Both the position numbers and the translations under genes were made by a program. A stretch of DNA of 64,000 bases from Hymenobacter pini (GTDB taxonomy: Bacteria; Bacteroidota; Bacteroidia; Cytophagales; Hymenobacteraceae), in assembly GCF_020421205.1 (NCBI RefSeq), contig NZ_JAIZZH010000002.1, forward strand, positions 310,001-374,000, given 5' to 3'. Position 1 is the first letter of the stretch. Every line of letters starts with the position of its first letter. The notes below the pieces were generated by a model. That model worked only from the letters and a program-made list of their open reading frames with translations. It searched no databases and was not told the DNA's origin. Positions 42,039-51,044 of this stretch are shown here, one piece after another.

Positions 42039-43871
42039 ATGTCAACTTCCACGCCTGCTAACTACGGCTATTCCAGCAACCAGCACGATATCCGCACCGC
42101 TAACCCCCTGCCCCGCGCCGTGCTGCGCGCCAACAACTATCTGCTGCTGGATGGGGAGTGGAAATTTGCTCTGGATACGAACGACGTAGGTCTGCAGGAC
42201 TCCTGGTACCTGGCGCATACCTACGACAGCACGGCCAACTGGCCCGGCTCGGTTGAAGAGCACCTGCGCCTGGCCCGCCCCGACTCCCCCGGCTGGCACG
42301 ATAAGGTAGTGGTGTGGTATGAGCGGCAGTTTGAGCTACCCGAGCAGGACTCGGATGACGCGCACTCCTTATTCCAGCTCACCTTTGGCGCCTGCGGCTA
42401 CGAAACACAGGTGTGGCTCAATGGCATCCAGCTTTCTACTATTGAGGGCGAAGCCATTCACTACGGCGAGTATACTTCTTTCTCTTTTGAGCTGCGCGAG
42501 GAGCATTTGCGCCCCATTAACCGCCTCACGGTACGCATCGTGGATACAATGGACGCCGAAACGCCCCGGGGCAAGCAGGAGTCGCACGTGTATAAGCGGG
42601 GGGGCATCTGGTACCAGACTTATACCGGGGCCGTGCGCAGCGTATGGCTGGAAATGGTGGAGCGCAACCGCCTCCGCTCCCGCGTAGGGGTGGATAGCGT
42701 GATTGAAGACCAGATGGTGCGCTTCACCCTCACCACCCGCATCCACGACCCTGGCAACTACACGTTGCGCCTACAGGTGTTTGACCCCTTGGTCACTACC
42801 GGTCAGCCCCTGGCTGCTGCTGATTTCCCGTTGCGCCTGGAAGTAGGCCAGCGCCAGCAACGAGTGGTAATGGAGCTAGCCGGCGCCCGGCTGTGGGCTC
42901 CCGGCCATCCCAATCTGTATAGGCTGGTTGCCCACCTAGTGGACGAAAACGGCTACTCGGCACAAATCGAAACCCATTTCGGCCTGCGCAAGATTGAGTC
43001 GCGGGGCACGTACGTATACCTCAATAACGAGCCTACGTATCTGGATGGCATTCTGTATCAGCCTGGTACCGCCACCTACGAGGAGATGCAGCGCCACATG
43101 CACGCCATGCAGGAGCTGGGCTGCAACTTAGTGCGTGTGCACATTGCCGGCGTCGACCCGCGCATTTACACCTTGGCCGATGAGTTGGGCCTGATGCTGT
43201 GGGTAGAAGTGCCCAGCCCCCACTCCAGCACGCCACGCAGCCGCGAAAACCACCGGGCCGAGCTGCTGCGCATGCTGGCCCTGATGGAATCCCACCCCTC
43301 AGTGGTAATCTGGAGTTTGTACAATGAGGATTGGGGCGCGCAGGATATTGCCACCAACCCCGACACCCGCCGCTACATCGTGGATATGTATCATTATCTG
43401 CACATCCACTACCCGCAGTTTCTGGTAGTGGATAATGACGGCTGGCAGCACATTTCGCAGGAAGGCCGGCTGAAGTCTGACTTGCTGACGGCCCACATTT
43501 ATACCCCGGAGCTACCCCGCTGGACGGAGCTACTGGACCGCATGGTGCAGGGTGACTTGAACAACGTGGCGGTGCTTCCGCTGGTTATCGGTGACCCGTT
43601 CTTCTACGGCCGCCAGAAGCCCTTGATTGTGAGCGAATGGGGCGGTTTTGGCTTTGCCGACTACGGCGGGCCACAAAGCCCGGAGGACCGGACGGAGCGC
43701 ATCCGGCAGTTCAAGGAAGAAATGCGCAAGCGCCCCATAGCCGGCGACGTGTATACGCAGGCTACCAACATTGAGGATGAACGCAATGGCCTGATTGACC
43801 CGCACACCGGCGAGTTGTCAGTACCGGCAGGGCTGCTGGCCTCCCGCGCGCCAACGCTGCCACCGCAGTAA
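42039..43871 (+). CDS. Glycoside hydrolase family 2 enzyme
   Basis: A 610-residue enzyme of the beta-glucuronidase/beta-galactosidase superfamily. Domains in order: sugar-binding jelly roll (about 35-195), immunoglobulin-like domain (about 200-310), TIM barrel (about 320-600). The acid/base glutamate is in WSLYNEDWG and the nucleophile in IVSEWGGFG. No signal peptide, so it acts inside the cell on small glycosides. Substrate cannot be told. Confidence 0.88.
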   Translation: MSTSTPANYGYSSNQHDIRTANPLPRAVLRANNYLLLDGEWKFALDTNDVGLQDSWYLAHTYDSTANWPGSVEEHLRLARPDSPGWHDKVVVWYERQFELPEQDSDDAHSLFQLTFGACGYETQVWLNGIQLSTIEGEAIHYGEYTSFSFELREEHLRPINRLTVRIVDTMDAETPRGKQESHVYKRGGIWYQTYTGAVRSVWLEMVERNRLRSRVGVDSVIEDQMVRFTLTTRIHDPGNYTLRLQVFDPLVTTGQPLAAADFPLRLEVGQRQQRVVMELAGARLWAPGHPNLYRLVAHLVDENGYSAQIETHFGLRKIESRGTYVYLNNEPTYLDGILYQPGTATYEEMQRHMHAMQELGCNLVRVHIAGVDPRIYTLADELGLMLWVEVPSPHSSTPRSRENHRAELLRMLALMESHPSVVIWSLYNEDWGAQDIATNPDTRRYIVDMYHYLHIHYPQFLVVDNDGWQHISQEGRLKSDLLTAHIYTPELPRWTELLDRMVQGDLNNVAVLPLVIGDPFFYGRQKPLIVSEWGGFGFADYGGPQSPEDRTERIRQFKEEMRKRPIAGDVYTQATNIEDERNGLIDPHTGELSVPAGLLASRAPTLPPQ

Positions 43872-43887
43872 GCAGCCTATCCCAGAG

Positions 43888-44370
43888 CTACTTGGATAGT
43901 TGCAGGATTTTCTGAACAGTCAGGGGTAAGTCGGCGGTTTTTTCCGGGTCTGTGGGCAGTACCACGTCTACCAATACCGGCTGGCCTTTGGCGGCCCCAA
44001 ATACAATCAGCTCGTAGGCCATACCTCCCGTTTCGGTCGGGTAGCTTAGTCGGATGCCCTGGGTCATGGGGCCTCCCAGAATGCTGCATTCCAATGGCTG
44101 CTTTTCGGTGCCTTTATGCTTTTTCTCCGCCTGCTTGATGAATTGCTGCGGATACGTTTTCATCAGGCTGAAATCCAGGTACATCCAGTTCAACTGGTAG
44201 TTACCGCAGTTCAGCGCGTACTTCGACTCAGGCGTGCAGCCACTTTCGACGGGCAGTTCCACCCCGCAGAAGTTCATGGTGGTAGCGGCCACCTCAGCCG
44301 GGGCCTGTGCCCAGGAGTTGCGCGACAATCCAAACAGCGCAATAAGTAGCAGAAGTACAGTCTGTTTCAT
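43888..44370 (-). CDS. Secreted hypothetical protein
   Basis: A 160-residue protein with a signal peptide (MKQTVLLLLIALFGLSRNSW, cut near AQA). Four cysteines in the mature part (FCGVELPVESGC, LNCGNY, LECSILGG) may form disulfides. Its stop lies 16 bases from the GH2 stop. Function unknown. Confidence 0.6.
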   Translation of the reverse strand: MKQTVLLLLIALFGLSRNSWAQAPAEVAATTMNFCGVELPVESGCTPESKYALNCGNYQLNWMYLDFSLMKTYPQQFIKQAEKKHKGTEKQPLECSILGGPMTQGIRLSYPTETGGMAYELIVFGAAKGQPVLVDVVLPTDPEKTADLPLTVQKILQLSK

Positions 44371-44465
44371 ACGAGCAAAGTACAGCAGGAATGACCAAAG
44401 TATAAAATTCTATGGATATACTGCAAATTATATTCAAACAATTCTATACTCTGCTACCCTATTCT

Positions 44466-45062
44466 TTAGTGCATTCGGTCGTCGCGCACCGGGAGGTTAG
44501 TAACTATTTCTCCTTCAATTTTCAGGAGTTCCTGCAGGCGGGCATCCACTTCCTGTGGGTTGCAGTATTCCTTGGCTAGATCCACGTAGCTCACGAAGTG
44601 GCCGGCCTCGGAGGCCATCAGCTCGTAGTAGAATTGACTTAGCTCAGGGTCCGGAATATGCTTCCACAAGAGCTTGAACCGCTCACAGCTACGTGCCTCT
44701 ATCAGAGCACTTACCAGCAGCTGATCCATCAGTTGCCGCTCCCGGGCCCCACCCTTACGCACGTGGCTCATCAGCTGCACCACATACTCGTCGCGGCGGG
44801 GCCGGCCCAGCTCATGGCCCCGCTTGCGCAGCTCTTGCAGTACCCGTGCAAAGTGCTCCCACTCCTCAGCTACAAGGGCCGTTAGCTCCTCAACCAGCCG
44901 GGTTTTCTCGGGATATTTCACAATCAGCGAGATGCCGGTGCTGGCGGCCTTCTGCTCACAATAGGCGTGGTCTACCAAAATATCCACAATGTTCTTGCTG
45001 GCAATATCCACCCACCGCGGGTCAGAGTTCAGCTTGAGCTTGAGAATGGTTTTTTCTTTCAT
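44466..45062 (-). CDS. miaE: tRNA ms2io6A hydroxylase MiaE
   Basis: A 198-residue ferritin-like diiron enzyme. Metal ligands are visible in pairs: HAYCEQKA, EEWEHFARVL (ExxH), IEARSCERF and EAGHFVSYVDLA (ExxH). It hydroxylates the prenyl side chain of ms2i6A37 in tRNA, after MiaA and MiaB (miaB is at 54331). Length fits the family. Confidence 0.88.
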   Translation of the reverse strand: MKEKTILKLKLNSDPRWVDIASKNIVDILVDHAYCEQKAASTGISLIVKYPEKTRLVEELTALVAEEWEHFARVLQELRKRGHELGRPRRDEYVVQLMSHVRKGGARERQLMDQLLVSALIEARSCERFKLLWKHIPDPELSQFYYELMASEAGHFVSYVDLAKEYCNPQEVDARLQELLKIEGEIVTNLPVRDDRMH

Positions 45063-45128
45063 GGAAGCGAGGGACTTGGGGACTTGGTTACCGTTCTGCC
45101 AAGAGGCATTGAACCGTAACCAAGGCCC

Positions 45129-47120
45129 TCAGTTAAAGAACTGCCAGCGCAGACCGAACTCGAAGCGGCGGGGCAGCGCGGCGTAATAAGGCGTAGCGAA
45201 ATAGCCCGGCTGAGGCAGAAACTGGTTCACATAAGCCATTTTCAGGAAAATGCCCACCGTGCGGATGTCGCCGCTCAAGAACACGTCTACCACCGGCGTA
45301 CTACGGATGGTAAAATGGTCCTGCACGTAGAACTGCTGGGTACTGGGGCTGTAGTCGTAGGCTTTCCAGCGCGACTGGAAATAGCCCTGTACACCCACCT
45401 GGCCCAGTAACGCCTTTTTGAACAGGTAACCCTGATAATACACCCGCGACTCGGCCACCACCGCCGGAATACGCAGGCCGGGGTTGTCGGAGCCCGCCCC
45501 TACGGTATAGGTTGCTTGGTTATCGGCTACAAACTTGCCCCAGGTAAGGCGGTAGCGGGCCATGAGAGTAGTAAGCTGGCGGGCCGTGCCCAACTGCTGG
45601 GGCGCACCAAATTGCCCGCCGGGCGCATTGGCCGTGTAATACACCAGATTCTGAATATTGGCTACGGTGCCCACGGCCTCCACATAGTGAATACCCAACT
45701 GCCGGGCCGCACGCACGCGTAACTGCTGTATCTGCGTATTGCTGAAGGGCTGGTCACTGCCCGCAGTATGGTCCCAGCTGTAGTGGTTGCCCTCGAAGCG
45801 TTGTTGCGTGAGCGTGGGGGCATAGCTGCTGAGCAGCAGTTCCCCACTCAAGGGGCCTAGCCGGGCAAGGCCTCTCGCCCAATATTCAGTATTGCTAATT
45901 GCTGAGAACTTCCCAGGCACAATAAGCTCGCCTGCTGTTTCAATAGCAAACTGCCGATATTGAAAGGCTGCTGTACCACCCAGGAACAGTTGAGCATCAT
46001 GTACGGCCGGCAGCTTTTTGAGGGCTGGCTGAGCCGGTTGATCAGAGGCGCTGCGGGTATCTAACCCCACGTTGCGCAGGCGAGTATACAGGCGATAATT
46101 CACGGCGCGGGTGTTGCCCAATACTCCCAGCGTATTCTCCACCTGTCGGAACTCGGCCCGGTCGTCGGTTTGCACTGTACTGCGCCGGATCAGTGGGTAA
46201 AAACGCACTATCCCGTTGGTGCTGACCAGCGCCTGATCAACGTACTTGTTGAACTGGCGGCGGTAGTCGACCACGTGGTAAGCCGTGAGGCCTCGGCCCA
46301 GCAGCCGGTAGGTGTGTGCAAGCCGCAACTCGTCTCGGTCCTCATAGTTGATGGCTTTGGTTAGATTGACAACCTCGCGCTGATATTCAAATAGTTGAGA
46401 GAGAATTACATCCCCATGCTCATCAAAGTCACTGGGCGCGGCAGGATTGTTTGTCACCAATTGAGGCTGAATTCCCCCCTGCTCCACGGCCTTATGGCGT
46501 GAGGTATTGAAGTTGGCCATGGCATGGTAACGACCGTCGGGCGAGTCGTAACGCACGAAGAACAGGAAGTTGCTGTGTTCTACCTGCCCCGTTTTGGTAT
46601 TGGTAACGGCCACCGCTTTATTGGACCCAAACCGCTCGTACGCGAAGCCCGCGTTGAAGTGCTTTTTCAGGCTGCGGGCATACGACAGCTCGAAAATCTG
46701 CTCGTAGGGGTTGCCCTGGTGAAACCGGAAAAACGTGTAGGGCGAGCGGGTATCGTAGTAGGGAATATCGGCCGAATTGCGGGCGTATTTATCAAACACG
46801 TTGCGCCCCAGGCGAGCCCCCAGTTCCAGATTCGGCTCCCAAAGCAGCCGCCGTGAGGCCGTGCCGAAGTTGCCTAGGTCCTGCTGAAACGTGGTATCGT
46901 GGGCCCAGTAACGCTGCTGCGGCAGGCGGGTGAGGGTCGTGTCAATCACTTGGCCCAGGGTGTCTTCGCGCAGCAAATCCCGCTCCTTCAGAATAAAGGT
47001 AGTGTGTGCTCCGTAGCGCACCTTGGTAGAGTCGTCGAGCACCTGGGCCTGGCTGGCGGCCGGCAACAGGCCGGCCCCGAGCAGCGCCACGGGTAACACC
47101 CGGCGCACCCGGCAACGCAC
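45129..47120 (-). CDS. Putative outer-membrane porin (PF14121-like)
   Basis: About 663 residues. A signal peptide is visible (VRRVLPVALLGAGLLPAASQ, then AQ) followed by a large beta-barrel with alternating hydrophobic strands and aromatic girdles, ending RFEFGLRWQFFN with a terminal aromatic. No ATG fits; the GTG at 47120 gives a classic signal peptide, while a TTG at 47186 overlaps the lpxK stop. Resembles the Bacteroidota 'putative porin' family. Cotranscribed with lpxK. Solute unknown. Confidence 0.7.
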   Translation of the reverse strand: MRCRVRRVLPVALLGAGLLPAASQAQVLDDSTKVRYGAHTTFILKERDLLREDTLGQVIDTTLTRLPQQRYWAHDTTFQQDLGNFGTASRRLLWEPNLELGARLGRNVFDKYARNSADIPYYDTRSPYTFFRFHQGNPYEQIFELSYARSLKKHFNAGFAYERFGSNKAVAVTNTKTGQVEHSNFLFFVRYDSPDGRYHAMANFNTSRHKAVEQGGIQPQLVTNNPAAPSDFDEHGDVILSQLFEYQREVVNLTKAINYEDRDELRLAHTYRLLGRGLTAYHVVDYRRQFNKYVDQALVSTNGIVRFYPLIRRSTVQTDDRAEFRQVENTLGVLGNTRAVNYRLYTRLRNVGLDTRSASDQPAQPALKKLPAVHDAQLFLGGTAAFQYRQFAIETAGELIVPGKFSAISNTEYWARGLARLGPLSGELLLSSYAPTLTQQRFEGNHYSWDHTAGSDQPFSNTQIQQLRVRAARQLGIHYVEAVGTVANIQNLVYYTANAPGGQFGAPQQLGTARQLTTLMARYRLTWGKFVADNQATYTVGAGSDNPGLRIPAVVAESRVYYQGYLFKKALLGQVGVQGYFQSRWKAYDYSPSTQQFYVQDHFTIRSTPVVDVFLSGDIRTVGIFLKMAYVNQFLPQPGYFATPYYAALPRRFEFGLRWQFFN

Positions 47121-47178
47121 CCGCCCCGGGCGCTTGGCAGAAGCGGCCACGGCGAAAGAAAAGGAAGTCGGCAGTGAG

Positions 47179-48243
47179 TCAGACAACAACGTGGGGCGGA
47201 AAGTAAGCGGTGAGCAGCTCCGTGAGCCGGGCAGCGCCGTCGGCCAGGAAGTGAACGTCAATAGGAATGTAAAATACGGGCAAATTGCGCACACTTGCAG
47301 CCAAATGCGGTTCCAGCAGGCGCGCGGCGTCCTTCTGCGTGGTCAGAACGCACTGACCCGGCTGTAATTGCGCAGCCAACGCCTGCAGGTCGGCCGGCGT
47401 GAAGGCGTGGTGGTCGGCGAAGCGGGCGTGGTGCCGGATGCGGTAGCCAGCTTCCGCCAGATACTCCACCAGCGGCCCGGGCTGGGCAATACCCGTCAGC
47501 AGCACCACTTCCGGCCCGGGCTGGATACTGGCGCCGGTGCCGGGCACCGCCACCGGCGCTCCGTAAGCATACCCCGAAAACAGCACCGGCACGTCGGGCC
47601 GGGCGTAGCGTCGGATGCGCCCAGTAATCTGCTGCTGCTCGGCGGCCCGCAGCTGCAGCGGGCATTTAGTTACAATAATCACATCGGCGCGGCGGGCCCC
47701 GGCGCGGCTCTCGCGCAGGCGGCCGGCGGGCAGCACCCAGTCCTCGTAAAATGGCCGCTGCTGCTCGGTGAGCAGAATGTTGCAGGCCGGGCGCACGCGG
47801 CGGTGCTGGTAGGCATCGTCGAGCACCACGGCCGTAAGGCCGGGCACCTGGTGCAGCAGCTGCCGGATGCCGGCCACGCGGTCTTCGCACACGGCCACCG
47901 GCACCCGCCCGGCAAAGTGCTGATACTGCTGCAGCGGCTCGTCGCCCACGGTAGCGGCCGTGTCGGCGGGGCCGGCGAGGCGGTAGCCGCGGGTGCGGCG
48001 GCCGTAACCCCGGCTTAGCAGCGCCGGCCGCTGCCCTTGTTGCCGCAGCCACTGCACCAGCCAGGCCACGTGGGGCGTTTTGCCGGTGCCGCCCACCCGC
48101 AGGTTCCCCACGTTCAGCACGGGCACTTCCGGGAAGGCCGTCTGCGGCTTCCAGCCTTGCTCGTACAGCCAGTTGCGCCCGGCCAGTACGGCCGCGTACA
48201 GCCAGCTCAGGGGCAGCAGCAGGTAGGAAAGCAGGTGGGGCAT
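47179..48243 (-). CDS. lpxK: Tetraacyldisaccharide 4'-kinase LpxK
   Basis: A 354-residue lipid A kinase. A membrane-associated N-terminal helix (LLSYLLLPLSWLYAAVLAGR) precedes the P-loop GNLRVGGTGKTPH, followed by SRGYGRRTRGYRL, VVLDDAYQHRRV and QKDAARL. It phosphorylates the 4' position of the lipid A precursor at the inner membrane. A TACCTTTG box (48252-48259, minus) lies 8 bases before the ATG. Confidence 0.93.
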   Translation of the reverse strand: MPHLLSYLLLPLSWLYAAVLAGRNWLYEQGWKPQTAFPEVPVLNVGNLRVGGTGKTPHVAWLVQWLRQQGQRPALLSRGYGRRTRGYRLAGPADTAATVGDEPLQQYQHFAGRVPVAVCEDRVAGIRQLLHQVPGLTAVVLDDAYQHRRVRPACNILLTEQQRPFYEDWVLPAGRLRESRAGARRADVIIVTKCPLQLRAAEQQQITGRIRRYARPDVPVLFSGYAYGAPVAVPGTGASIQPGPEVVLLTGIAQPGPLVEYLAEAGYRIRHHARFADHHAFTPADLQALAAQLQPGQCVLTTQKDAARLLEPHLAASVRNLPVFYIPIDVHFLADGAARLTELLTAYFPPHVVV

Positions 48244-48251
48244 AGCACAGG

Positions 48252-48259
48252 CAAAGGTA
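48252..48259 (-). promoter_or_regulatory. -7 box of lpxK
   Basis: TACCTTTG on the minus strand, 8 bases before the lpxK ATG; leader would be very short. Confidence 0.55.
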
Positions 48260-48331
48260 ACGGTTGACCCGCGCCGAATGGCATGTGCCTGCCACCCCAC
48301 CCTTCCACCGCCAACTGCCGTAAGGCCGTCT

Positions 48332-49012
48332 ATGCCCTTCGCCGACCGCCTGCTTCGCTTCCTCACCCAGTTTCCGCTGCCGCCCGCGTTGCCCGAGGGC
48401 GTGGAGGCCGTTAGTCCGTACCAGCAGCCGGGGCCGCGGGAGCTGCTCACGCAGTTTGCCCGGCTCTACTACCGCGGCGAGCAGCCCCGGGTGGCCTTAC
48501 TGGGTATCAACCCGGGCCGCCTGGGCAATGGCCGCACCGGCGTGGCCTTCACCGACCCCGCCACCCTCTCCGACTGGGGCATCCCGAACGAGTTGCCGCG
48601 CCGCCGGGAGCCCTCCAGCGAGTTTGTGCAGCAGGTCATTCTGGCGTTGGGCGGCCCGGCGGCTTTTTACGAGCGGTTTTTCCTGGGCTCCCTTTACCCG
48701 CTGGTGCTCTTGAAGGACGGCCGCAACTATAATTTCTACGACTCGCCAGCGGTAACCGACGCGCTGTGGCCCGGCATCCGGGCGTCGCTGCAACAGCAGG
48801 TAACGGAAGTGGGGCTGGCCCGGCAGGCAGTAGTGTGCCTGGGCCGCCGCAACGCCCGGTACCTGCAACGACTGAACGAGGAGCTGCAGCTGTTTAACCA
48901 GATTCACGTGCTCGACCATCCGCGGTTTTTGATGCAGTACAAACGCCGAAATCTGGCAGAAAACGTGGCCCGTTACGTGGAAGTGTTAATGGAATGTGAG
49001 CGAATGAGTTGA
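48332..49012 (+). CDS. SMUG2-type uracil-DNA glycosylase family protein
   Basis: A 226-residue protein of the uracil-DNA glycosylase superfamily. The active-site block ALLGINPGRLGNGRTGVAFT and the later LDHPRFLMQYKRR are typical of the SMUG2-like group. It would remove damaged bases (uracil or deaminated purines) from DNA. The ATG at 48332 was chosen because the N-terminus then fits the family. Confidence 0.85.
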   Translation: MPFADRLLRFLTQFPLPPALPEGVEAVSPYQQPGPRELLTQFARLYYRGEQPRVALLGINPGRLGNGRTGVAFTDPATLSDWGIPNELPRRREPSSEFVQQVILALGGPAAFYERFFLGSLYPLVLLKDGRNYNFYDSPAVTDALWPGIRASLQQQVTEVGLARQAVVCLGRRNARYLQRLNEELQLFNQIHVLDHPRFLMQYKRRNLAENVARYVEVLMECERMS

Positions 49013-49142
49013 AATGTGAGCAATATGTCCGGAACCGTTGGGAAGCCGCCTGGTGCGCGTTTCTCCGTTTGCCATTCCTATGCATATCCATTCATTTTGC
49101 TCACATTTACCCCATTCCCCGGATTTCTCACCTTACCCAAAC

Positions 49143-50243
49143 ATGCCCAAGCTCCTTGACCTGATGCGGGTGCTGGAACAGGCTGCCCCGCCGGCCTACC
49201 AGGAAAGCTACGACAACGCCGGCCTGCAGTGCGGCGACCCGCAACTGGAAGTGCGCGGCGTGCTTATTGCCCTCGACTGCACCCCCGCCGTGGTGGACGA
49301 GGCCCTGCGCCGGGGCTGCAACGTAGTGGTGGCCCATCACCCGCTCATCTTCAAACCCCTAAAGCGCCTCACCGGGGCCAACGAGGTGGAGCAAACCCTG
49401 CTCAAAGCCATCCGCCACGACGTGGCCATCTACGCCGCCCACACCAACCTGGATAACGTGCGGCACGGCGTCAACCGCAAGCTGGCCGAGAAGCTGGGCC
49501 TGCAGAACCTGCGCATCCTCGACCCCAAGCCCGGGCTGCTGGGCAAGCTCATTACCTACGTGCCCCCCACCCACACTGAGGCCGTGCTGCAGGCCCTGTA
49601 CTCGGCCGGCGCGGGCCAGATTGGGCAGTATGCGGAGTGCAGCTTCCGCTCGGAGGGCACCTTCACCTTTACCCCGGGCCCGGAAACAAACCCGTTCAGC
49701 GGCCAGCGCGGCCAGCCGCACACCGGCTCCGAGGACCGCGTAGAAGTGCTGCTGCCCCTGCACCTGCAGGCCGCCGCCCTGCGCGCCCTGCGCCAGGCCC
49801 ACCCCTACGAGGAAGTGGCCTACGAGCTGATCAAGCTGGAAAACCTGCACCAGGAGGTGGGCTCCGGTATGGTGGGTGAGCTGCCCGAGCCCCTGATGCC
49901 CGCCGAGTTCCGGCAGCGGCTGCGCGCGGCGTTGGGCGTGCCCGTGGTCAAGCACACCGAGTTCGGGGAGCCCATCCGCACGGTGGCGCTGTGCGGCGGG
50001 GCAGGCAGCTTTCTGATTGGCAAGGCCCGCGCCGCCGGGGCCCAGGCCTACGTCACCGGCGACCTGAAATACCACGAATACTTCCTGCCCGAAGGCCGCC
50101 TGATGCTCTGCGACGTAGGGCATTTTGAGAGCGAGCAGTTCACCGGCGAAATCTTCCGGGATTTGCTTATGGGCAACTTTGGAAGTACTTTTGCGCTCTT
50201 GATTGCAGAGACCCTCACCAACCCAGTCCGTTATGATTTCTAA
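49143..50243 (+). CDS. Nif3-like dinuclear metal protein
   Basis: A 366-residue protein. N-terminal half ends with the metal ligands VVAHHPLIF and HTNLD; an insert of about 100 residues (130-240) has the PII/CutA-like fold of the long Nif3 form; the C-terminal half has TGDLKYHEY and CDVGHFESE with the last ligands. Biochemical role in bacteria is unsettled. Its 3' end overlaps the next gene by 11 bases. Confidence 0.9.
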   Translation: MPKLLDLMRVLEQAAPPAYQESYDNAGLQCGDPQLEVRGVLIALDCTPAVVDEALRRGCNVVVAHHPLIFKPLKRLTGANEVEQTLLKAIRHDVAIYAAHTNLDNVRHGVNRKLAEKLGLQNLRILDPKPGLLGKLITYVPPTHTEAVLQALYSAGAGQIGQYAECSFRSEGTFTFTPGPETNPFSGQRGQPHTGSEDRVEVLLPLHLQAAALRALRQAHPYEEVAYELIKLENLHQEVGSGMVGELPEPLMPAEFRQRLRAALGVPVVKHTEFGEPIRTVALCGGAGSFLIGKARAAGAQAYVTGDLKYHEYFLPEGRLMLCDVGHFESEQFTGEIFRDLLMGNFGSTFALLIAETLTNPVRYDF

Positions 50244-50982
50244 TCCGTCCGTGGAAATTCCGGTAGCCAGCAAGCTGGAAGCCCTTCTGAACCTGCAGCG
50301 CATCGATTCGCAGCTCGACGAAATCCGGCGCGTGCGCGGCGACCTGCCCGAAGAAGTGCAGGACTTAGAGGACGAAATTGCGGGCTACGAGGTGCGCGTG
50401 AGCAAGTTCGACGAAGAAATTGCCGGCCTCAACGACCAGATTAAACAGCGCAAGCAGAACGCCAAGGACGCCGACGGTCTGATTAAGCGCTACGAAGACC
50501 AGCAAACCAACGTCCGCAATAACCGCGAGTACGAGGCCATTGCCAAGGAAATTGAGCTCCAGAAGCTGGAAATCCAGATTTCGGAGAAGAAAATCAAAGA
50601 AGCTCAGTACCAGATTGAGCTGAAAAACCAGGAAATCAGCGGCACCAAGCAGAAGCTGGACGAGCGGAAGAAAGACCTCGACAACAAGAAGTCGGAGCTG
50701 GAAACCATCGTGAGCGAGAGCGAAGCCGATGAGAAAAAGCTGATGGACGAGCGTTCCGAAGCCGTAAAACCAGTAGAGGAGCGCCTGCTGATGGCCTACA
50801 CCCGGATCCGCGGTAACGTGCGCAACGGGCTGGCCGTGGTAACGGTGAAGCGCGACGCCTGCGGCGGCTGCTTCAACACCGTACCGCCCCAGCGCCAGGC
50901 CGACATTATCGCCCACAAAAAAATCATCGTGTGCGAGCACTGCGGCCGCGTACTGGCCGACGTAGAGGCCCGCAACGCCTAA
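50233..50982 (+). CDS. Coiled-coil protein with C4 zinc ribbon
   Basis: A 249-residue protein. Residues about 15-190 form a long coiled-coil hairpin; the C-terminus has four zinc ligands (CGGCFN and CEHCGR). This layout, beside nif3, is conserved in many bacteria (CT398/zf-RING_7 group). Function unsettled. ATG at 50233 lies inside the end of nif3, so the two are coupled. Confidence 0.85.
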   Translation: MISNPSVEIPVASKLEALLNLQRIDSQLDEIRRVRGDLPEEVQDLEDEIAGYEVRVSKFDEEIAGLNDQIKQRKQNAKDADGLIKRYEDQQTNVRNNREYEAIAKEIELQKLEIQISEKKIKEAQYQIELKNQEISGTKQKLDERKKDLDNKKSELETIVSESEADEKKLMDERSEAVKPVEERLLMAYTRIRGNVRNGLAVVTVKRDACGGCFNTVPPQRQADIIAHKKIIVCEHCGRVLADVEARNA

Positions 50983-51005
50983 GCTATTTTGCGTCTTTTA
51001 ATAGA

Positions 51006-51040
51006 AGAACGGCCTTGTTTCGGGGCCGTTCTTTTTTTGT
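51006..51040 (+). terminator. Terminator after the nif3 unit
   Basis: GAACGGCC / GGCCGTTC stem around TTGTTTCGG, followed by seven T. Confidence 0.9.
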
Positions 51041-51044
51041 TCTT

